Assembly (NCBI GenBank): GCA_029778935.1
Contig: JAKPBM010000455.1
Coordinates: forward strand, 1-7,366
From: Bacillota bacterium
Lineage (GTDB): Bacteria > Bacillota > Clostridia > Oscillospirales > QAMX01
DNA: 7,366 nucleotides
Reading direction: 5' to 3'
The notes under the pieces are model-generated. The model did not search any database, was not told the DNA's origin, and saw only the letters and a list, made by a program, of their open reading frames with translations. Positions within the stretch are counted from its first letter, which is position 1. Every line of letters starts with the position of its first letter. This document shows, piece by piece, positions 5,756-7,366 of this stretch. Made by a program: the position numbers and the translations under genes.

Positions 5756-7366
5756 TTACCTTCCCCGCCAGGCCGTCCAGATGTTAAAGTGGCAGCCGAA
5801 GCGGACTTTGTCCTTATGGAACTGCTCCACGGCGGCCTCATAGGCTTTCTGTTCCGCCTCGGTCATCGTTTCCTTGTCGTGTTTCCGGCAGAACAGGTCC
5901 AGATACGTCATGGCCAGGCGGGAACGGTATGCCCGCTCTCGCTGCCCTTCGTCGGCGGCCTTGGCGACGGTGTCGTCCCACAGGCGGATGGCTTCGTCCA
6001 GGTGGTTTTGAATGAAGTCGGCAAGGTACGAGTCTTCCAGCACGTCCTGATATGCCTGGGGGTGGTAGTCTTCCCGGAAGCGGTATCCGATGTCCATTTT
6101 CTCAAAGCAGCCCATGTGGCGGTGGCGGGTGGCGTCGTGCAAAAGGCGAAGGTATTCTTTGACATTGCGCCAGCCGGGGCCGTAGTAGCCTTCCAGAAAG
6201 TCGTCCATATGGGCCTCATACTCTTCCTGGCTCATGTAAGGGTTCCAGAGCAGGCGGGCAAGGAGATAGGCTTTCAGGCTGCCCAAATCGCCTGTGTAGG
6301 AGGGGGCTTCCGTGTCCTGCTCGAACACGTGCAGGGCGTGGTTGTCGGCGAAAAAGCGCGCGTTGTCCCGCAGAATCTCAAAGTTCGGCGTCGGCGCGAA
6401 GTAGCAGGAGAAATTTCGCGTGTAGTCCCAGATGGAGATTTTATCGCAGATTCTGCTCCACTCTAAAAGCTCTTCCTTAAATTTGCCCGCGTTTTTAGCG
6501 CAGGTTGGGTCATCCAGCCCATGGCGGAAGCAGGCTTCGATGGTGCAGTAGCGGATGATGACGTTGCGGCGGGGACGGGTGATTTTCGGGGGCTTGCGGG
6601 TATAGGTGTAGGCGAAGGTGCGCACAAGCACATGGGGGTAGTCTTTTTCGATGTCCTCCGCTATGGCGTTGACAAAGCGCAGCAGGGTGCCGCTGGGGCT
6701 GCCCTCCTCGGCGTCCACGGCAGCGCATTTTTCGCACTGACAATAGCGGTCGTTGTCGTTCTGGGAGACTTCCACGATGGTGGCGCTGGGATTGGCGGCC
6801 AGCTGCTTGCGCACGTTCTCGATGACAATTTTCAGAACGTCCGGGTTGGTCAGGCAAAGCTGGCCGACTTGCGTGCCGTCATGGACGTTGCCGGCAGGGA
6901 TGCGCTTGCCTTCCCAGAGAGAGTAGTATTCGGGGTGCTCGTTGAAGTAGATTCTCGGGTCGCAGAGGGATTCAAAGGAGTGGCAGAAGCTGGTGTCCCG
7001 CTCGCAGCCGCCGTATTTGTCCACGTCCTTGCCGGCGTAGTGGATGGCTGACCAGGCGGTGTAAGCCGTGTCGGTCACGTGGCTGGCCCAGTTGGTGAAG
7101 CGGTTGGAGAAAACGGGGTTGGACGCGTCGGTGAAATGCTTCGGCACGTCCACATCAAAGGGGAGCAGCCTTCCTACGCCCGGCTCGTACTTGCGGAAGC
7201 CTATGTGCTTTTCCAGAAAGCGGTAGACGGCGTACAGGGTGCCCCGGTCGATGCGGCCAAAAAGGTGCAGATTGCTTTCGTCGGTGCGGATGACGTAGCC
7301 GTCGTGCCGGATGCCGCCGCGGTCGCCTTGGGCGGCGGCGCCGACGTAGATGCCGTGGGCGGGGGC
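5756..7366 (-). CDS. DUF4838 (GH67-like) domain protein, N-terminus outside window
   Basis: The frame is open to the right edge, giving 536 visible residues; GTG and ATG codons inside it are not the true start. Near the visible N-terminus, DGYVIRTDESNLHLFGRIDRGTLYAVYRFLEKHIGFR is the typical alpha-glucuronidase-like (GH67 N-terminal-like) segment that precedes DUF4838. The DUF4838 core follows, with RIYFNEHPEYYSLWEGKR, QLCLTNPDVLKIV, EVSQNDNDRYCQCEKC (visible residues about 199-214), KISIWDYTRNF and HVFEQDTEAPSYTGDL. A helical C-terminal part follows. The CxCxxC cluster suggests a bound metal or structural site, and the acidic residues in FEQDTE are candidates for catalysis by analogy with TIM-barrel glycosidases; neither is proven. 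These proteins are usually found with glycan-degrading genes. The stop (TAA, minus strand) converges on the DUF3298 gene and shares its terminator. Whether the protein is exported cannot be judged without the N-terminus. Confidence 0.9.
   Translation of the reverse strand, partial: APAHGIYVGAAAQGDRGGIRHDGYVIRTDESNLHLFGRIDRGTLYAVYRFLEKHIGFRKYEPGVGRLLPFDVDVPKHFTDASNPVFSNRFTNWASHVTDTAYTAWSAIHYAGKDVDKYGGCERDTSFCHSFESLCDPRIYFNEHPEYYSLWEGKRIPAGNVHDGTQVGQLCLTNPDVLKIVIENVRKQLAANPSATIVEVSQNDNDRYCQCEKCAAVDAEEGSPSGTLLRFVNAIAEDIEKDYPHVLVRTFAYTYTRKPPKITRPRRNVIIRYCTIEACFRHGLDDPTCAKNAGKFKEELLEWSRICDKISIWDYTRNFSCYFAPTPNFEILRDNARFFADNHALHVFEQDTEAPSYTGDLGSLKAYLLARLLWNPYMSQEEYEAHMDDFLEGYYGPGWRNVKEYLRLLHDATRHRHMGCFEKMDIGYRFREDYHPQAYQDVLEDSYLADFIQNHLDEAIRLWDDTVAKAADEGQRERAYRSRLAMTYLDLFCRKHDKETMTEAEQKAYEAAVEQFHKDKVRFGCHFNIWTAWRGR

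Noticed and set aside
5789..6466. Plus-strand open frame (225 codons) inside the DUF4838 gene
   Set aside because: Antisense to a conserved domain; Val/Gly-rich translation with no ribosome binding site.
1..7366. Mobile element, phage, defence or CRISPR system
   Set aside because: No transposase, integrase, nuclease, terminal inverted repeats, regularly spaced repeats or tRNA attachment site was seen; all genes fit metabolic or uncharacterised housekeeping-like families.

Overview
The window is GC-rich chromosomal DNA. Strong purine-rich Shine-Dalgarno sites (GGAGG class), a TTG start, a sigma-A-type promoter and U-tailed hairpin terminators suggest a bacterium of the Firmicutes type, probably a high-GC anaerobic Clostridia-like lineage. 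The protein families (DUF4340, DUF3298/RsiV-like, DUF4838, Dcr2-type phosphoesterases) fit this, but no taxonomic marker gene is present, so the assignment is an inference. There are no signs of mobile elements, CRISPR or phage, and no RNA genes were seen.

Layout. Left edge: the 3' part of a plus-strand DUF4340 gene (1-660) ends at a bidirectional hairpin terminator (665-693). Converging on that terminator is a four-gene minus-strand operon (694-4660), in transcription order: a histidine-phosphatase-family protein with a TTG start, a 428-residue all-beta carbohydrate-related protein of unknown function, and two tandem paralogous Dcr2-like metallophosphoesterases. The gaps between these genes are only 20, 10 and 19 bases. 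A well-formed promoter (TTGTCA, 17 bases, TATACT) lies just upstream of the first gene. Divergent from the operon is a single plus-strand gene (4882-5562) for an RsiV-like DUF4163/DUF3298 protein with no signal peptide or membrane anchor. It is followed by a second bidirectional terminator (5581-5616). The right end holds a minus-strand DUF4838 (GH67-like) protein (5756-7366) whose N-terminus lies beyond the window.

How the genes may work together. The operon combines three predicted phosphatases with one putative carbohydrate-active all-beta protein, and a DUF4838 protein sits nearby. None of the four operon proteins shows an export signal, so they probably act in the cytoplasm. A reasonable but unproven hypothesis is an intracellular pathway that removes phosphate from a phosphorylated carbohydrate or glycan-derived compound. 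The divergent intergenic region carries two near-identical copies of CCGG-(A)-ATTTTGCATA, one just upstream of the operon promoter and one just upstream of the DUF3298 ribosome binding site, which could be a shared regulator site. The coding content is otherwise ordinary accessory metabolism. The least explained items are the 428-residue protein and the substrate of the phosphatase operon.
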